Origin: Sindora glabra
Taxonomy: Eukaryota; Streptophyta; Magnoliopsida; Fabales; Fabaceae
DNA length: 64,000 nt
Assembly: GCA_020226215.1 (NCBI GenBank)
Contig: CM035227.1
Location: 28,027,866 to 28,091,865 of the forward strand
Direction: 5' to 3'
This document shows positions 60,690 to 64,000 of the stretch, piece after piece. Positions within the stretch are counted from its first letter, which is position 1. Every line of letters begins with the position of its first letter. Position numbers and translations under genes: made by a program. The notes under the pieces were generated by a model that saw only the letters and a list, made by a program, of their open reading frames with translations, ran no database searches and was not told the DNA's origin.

Positions 60690-63600
60690 GTCCCAGGTCT
60701 CCATAAATTTGTAATGGTAAAATGTGATAGGAGTTGCATGTCTGGCTTTAAGATTAGCCAAAAATATGAATATGCTAACACCCATAGAATTAGTAGGGTG
60801 TATAGTAGTTGCCTACTCCTAATTAGGAAACACGCCCCCAGTTTAAGTGTAAGAATTATAGCTTTAATAGATATCCAAGCCTACGACCTGTGCTGTGTAA
60901 CCGATTCATAATGGATTTTCCTTGAAGATATTTATAAGTAAAAATATCCACCCATAACCTACTTTCTGTCATGCCTAATTGCCAAGTTAGTTTTGTTAGT
61001 AATGAGATGTTAATCTTGTGGAACCATTTAAAACCTATCCTACCATATTTCTTGAGGGTGTACAAGTTTTCCCAAGTCATAGGAGTATAATACCAGTTTT
61101 GACCTTCTCTGCTAGCTCACTAAAATTTTATGCATAATGCATCTATTTTTAAACACACTTCTTTTGGAATCAATATAAAGGACATTGTATAAATTGAAAT
61201 TTATTGAAGTATCAAAATTTTATACATAATGCATCTATTTTTAAACACACTTCTTTTGGAATCAATATAAAGGACATTGTATAAATTGGAATTTATTAAA
61301 GTACTAAATTTATCATTATTACCTTGCTTAGGACAAGGTACAATGTATTTAATCATGTATCCTCTATTACACTTAAGATAACAAATATTGAAAATTAGTT
61401 ATACGATTTCTAGTAAAAAAATATAAGTAGTCCCAAATATTTAACATTTTATGATATTGATTTAAGTTACATGTAGTCTTGTATTTGCCACATAAGATGT
61501 CTTTGCACATTTGACTAAAAAAATATACTAGACTTTTTTTTATAACTAACTTATTATACAGACTATTTTTCATACTTTTCTAAACATGAAAGTAGTCTTA
61601 TGGCTTATTGTAAATTTGCTTTAGTAAAAATGATAACATCATTTGCAAACATTAGATAAGACACTGGGTTACATTCTTTTGCAACTTTGATTCCATGAAT
61701 TGTACTCATTGTTTTAGCTTTCGTTAAGAGTCTAAAGAATACCTTTGACACTAAATAAAGAGGTACAGTGATAATGGATCACCTTGTCTAAGCCCATGTT
61801 ATGGATGAAATTGATGATATGGGTTACCATTTAGGAGGATGAAAATTTGAATTGTGGATATACATTGCTTAATCCACTTTATGAATTAAACACTAAATCC
61901 AAACAAAGTTGATTTTTCAATAGAAAACTTCATTCCACATGATTGTATGGTTTTTGTATATCTAATGCAATGCTCATAAGTTCACCTCATCCTTGTTTCA
62001 TTTAATTATATGAATTATCTCCTATGCTAACAAATTATTTACTGATATCCATCATCCTAGGTTAAATGTTGATTATGTAGGCGCTATTAGTTTATGTAAG
62101 ACCATCCTCATTCTATTTGTTATAATTTTAGAAATTAATTTATAAATGATATTACATAAGCTTATTGGCCTATATTGATTGAAAGTCTATGCATAGGCTA
62201 TTTGGGGAATGAGAATAATGTTTGTGGATTTGAGTTCCTTCAATATATATCCTTTTTCAGGAAAAAGGATTGAATGGCTTGAGTGACCTTTTCTTTGACA
62301 ATATCCCAGCATTCTCTGTAAAAATTGTCAAATATACCATTAAGGTTAAGAGCTTACATGGGATTCATTGCTTTAAAGACTTGCCAGATTTCATCCTTTA
62401 TGGGTATGGCATACAAAAATACATTATCCTCTAGAGTTATCAAAGGTTGAATAAGTTCCTCTAGGCCCTCTATCAAAGTTAGTTTATTAAAGGTGAAAAG
62501 CTATTCAAAATTGTAAACAAAGTACTGCCTATTGTCGTCTCTTATTGCAAGCCACCTGGTATCATCTAATTTAATTCTTTTAATATTATTCCTTCTTTGA
62601 TATACCATAATAGAAGTATGAAAAAACTTTTAGTTAGTATCCCCATGTTGTAGCCATAATTCTCTTAATTTTTAGCACCACAAAGATTCTTGCACCATTA
62701 GATATTTATCAAGCTATAGCTATATGTTATGTGCTGGGTGCAAGTACTCAGATGAAAGCTAATTATTTTGAACTGTTTGTAATTCTTTTGAAAGTTTTGC
62801 AATTTGTATTTGATAATTACCAAAGATCTCTCTATTCCAAATTCTGAGTTAATGTTTAACATTATTAAGTTTTTGCATTAACCGGAAAGAATGAGAACAT
62901 GAGATATCATGTTACCATGCTTCATGACAAGTTTGCATGAATTATCACATAGCCAAGCCTCAAAGAATTAGAATGGTCTTAAAGCTTCATCACTATTAAG
63001 GATTACGTCTAGCATGATAAGATTGTGATTAGATTGAGCATTAGGAAGAACCTTTATTTCTACTCATAGATATAAATTACGTTAATAAGAGCAACTCATA
63101 ACATAATCAAGAATTTCAGAGATATGCTTCGGTTCTTTTTGTTCATTGGTCCAAGTGTAGGTTTTTCCTTGTACATTGATTTCTACTTCACCTATATAGT
63201 TAACAAATTCTACAAAGGAATTACCTACTGCTTAACCATTTTCTTTGTTACTTGTATAGAATAAGGCCTTGAAATCCCTTATTAACAACCTTGGCTTATC
63301 AATAGTGGTGGCCATCTAGTATAGTTGCATCTAGAATTGATATTTACTAGACTAGTATAGGGAATCATATACACAAGTCAAAAACTATTCCATTTCAACA
63401 ACCTCATCTAGCAATTTTATGAAAATGAATGATTAATTTGCATTGGCAATTTCCATGTTCCATCCCTACACCCAAAATAGAGTAGGCTCACCTCTATATT
63501 TATCTACTAGTAATATAAAAGAATCTTGCATTCCTAAAGATCTTCTAATTCATTCATTGCCTTTTTTGTTTATTTTTATTTTACATAAGAATATATAGCC

Positions 63601-64000
63601 TGGATAGTGTTATCTATTTAGAGTTTGAAGGGCTCATTTTGTTAGGGCATTGTTAATACCCCAATAATTCTATGATATTAGCTTCAAGGCGCTTTTGGGG
63701 GCTTGATGAGGCCTGTCTCCTCAGCCATGTTTTCAGATAAATCAGAGATAGGTTTCTATATCTATGTAGTAAACTTAGCTAAACTCCTGGCTCGTACCTT
63801 CATTTTAAAAATGCTAATGTGCTTTTTGCGCCTTATGTTATTTGAATTAGGATTACCATTGTAACCAGTTGTAAATTGAATTGGGGAAACATTGATTTTA
63901 TATTCATTTACTTAGTGCTTTCCATGGTTGTTGCCTAAGTTACTTCCTGTAAACACAGTTAGCATTTCATTCCATTCACTTCTTTGTTATCTGTTTAGTG
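60690..64000 (-). mobile_element. Degenerate L1-type LINE (endonuclease, reverse transcriptase), extends beyond window
   Basis: The minus strand carries plant L1 ORF2 motifs in order. A WNYWGINNALTKWALQTL-like endonuclease start lies at about 63700-63620. The RT motif NQYRPISLCNIIYKLISKII is at about 62180-62115. HGLRQGDPLSLYLF is at about 61800-61750. The catalytic FADD box reads FAND at 61638-61649. The C-terminal KKYGRIGFKWFHKINISLLTK is at about 61055-60990, followed by TWQLGMTESRLWVDIFTYKYL. Many frameshifts and stops are present. ORF1 and the 5' end, if present, are outside the window. The 3' end, including any poly(A) tail, is not clearly visible. Confidence 0.85.
61122..61305. repeat. 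92-bp tandem duplication within the LINE
   Basis: The segment from 'aaaattttatgcataatgca' at 61122 is repeated from 61214 with only a few differences. The duplication interrupts the reverse-transcriptase region just before the conserved GRIGF stretch. Confidence 0.92.

Overview
The window is eudicot plant nuclear DNA. It is very AT-rich, has GT-AG introns, carries plant-specific gene families, and is littered with decayed plant transposable elements and a nuclear copy of plastid DNA. Five protein-coding genes and one tRNA can be supported. Four of the genes, in the order chloroplast ATP synthase b', SNRNP25-like ubiquitin-fold protein, UGNT1-type nucleotide-sugar transporter and IAA29-type Aux/IAA, match the Arabidopsis chromosome 4 neighbourhood I recall as At4g32260, At4g32270, At4g32272 and At4g32280. 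I cannot name the species; a rosid-type eudicot fits.

Layout. 1-4130: degenerate Ty1/copia element on the + strand, split by a nested AT-rich insertion. 4140-5100: unassigned, with a small minisatellite. 5320-5967 (-): intronless gene for chloroplast ATP synthase subunit b'. 6000-13500: AT-rich repeats, including a Stowaway-type MITE, a pair of related AT-rich repeats, a 528-bp Mutator-type foldback MITE with a 9-bp target duplication, and a tandem duplication of host sequence. 13506-17250: a nuclear plastid insertion (NUPT) of the middle of ycf2, antisense and riddled with stops, with about 800 bp of it present twice. 17794-20363 (-): five-exon SNRNP25-family gene. 23007-26899 (-): ten-exon nucleotide-sugar transporter gene. 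27100-39300: long AT-rich intergenic region. 39491-42309 (+): four-exon Aux/IAA gene. 47237-53346 (+): 18-exon TOPLESS-related gene with an unusual architecture. 53563-53950: 178-bp tandem repeat. 54000-54072 (-): tRNA-Arg(CCG). 56311-56571: foldback MITE. 58735-60560 (-): second degenerate copia element with a likely LTR. About 60690-64000 (-): degenerate L1-type LINE.

How the genes relate. Most are unconnected housekeeping genes: photosynthetic ATP synthesis, a protein family linked to the minor spliceosome, and Golgi/ER sugar-nucleotide transport. The exception is the last pair. The Aux/IAA protein carries an LxLxL repression motif of the kind that binds the N-terminus of TOPLESS co-repressors, and the next gene, about 5 kb downstream on the same strand, encodes a TOPLESS relative. 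That relative has two LisH-CTLH modules in tandem and only one WD40 propeller, which is the most interesting protein-level observation here.

All exon structures were assembled by eye from splice sites, reading-frame continuity and family resemblance. No database search was possible.
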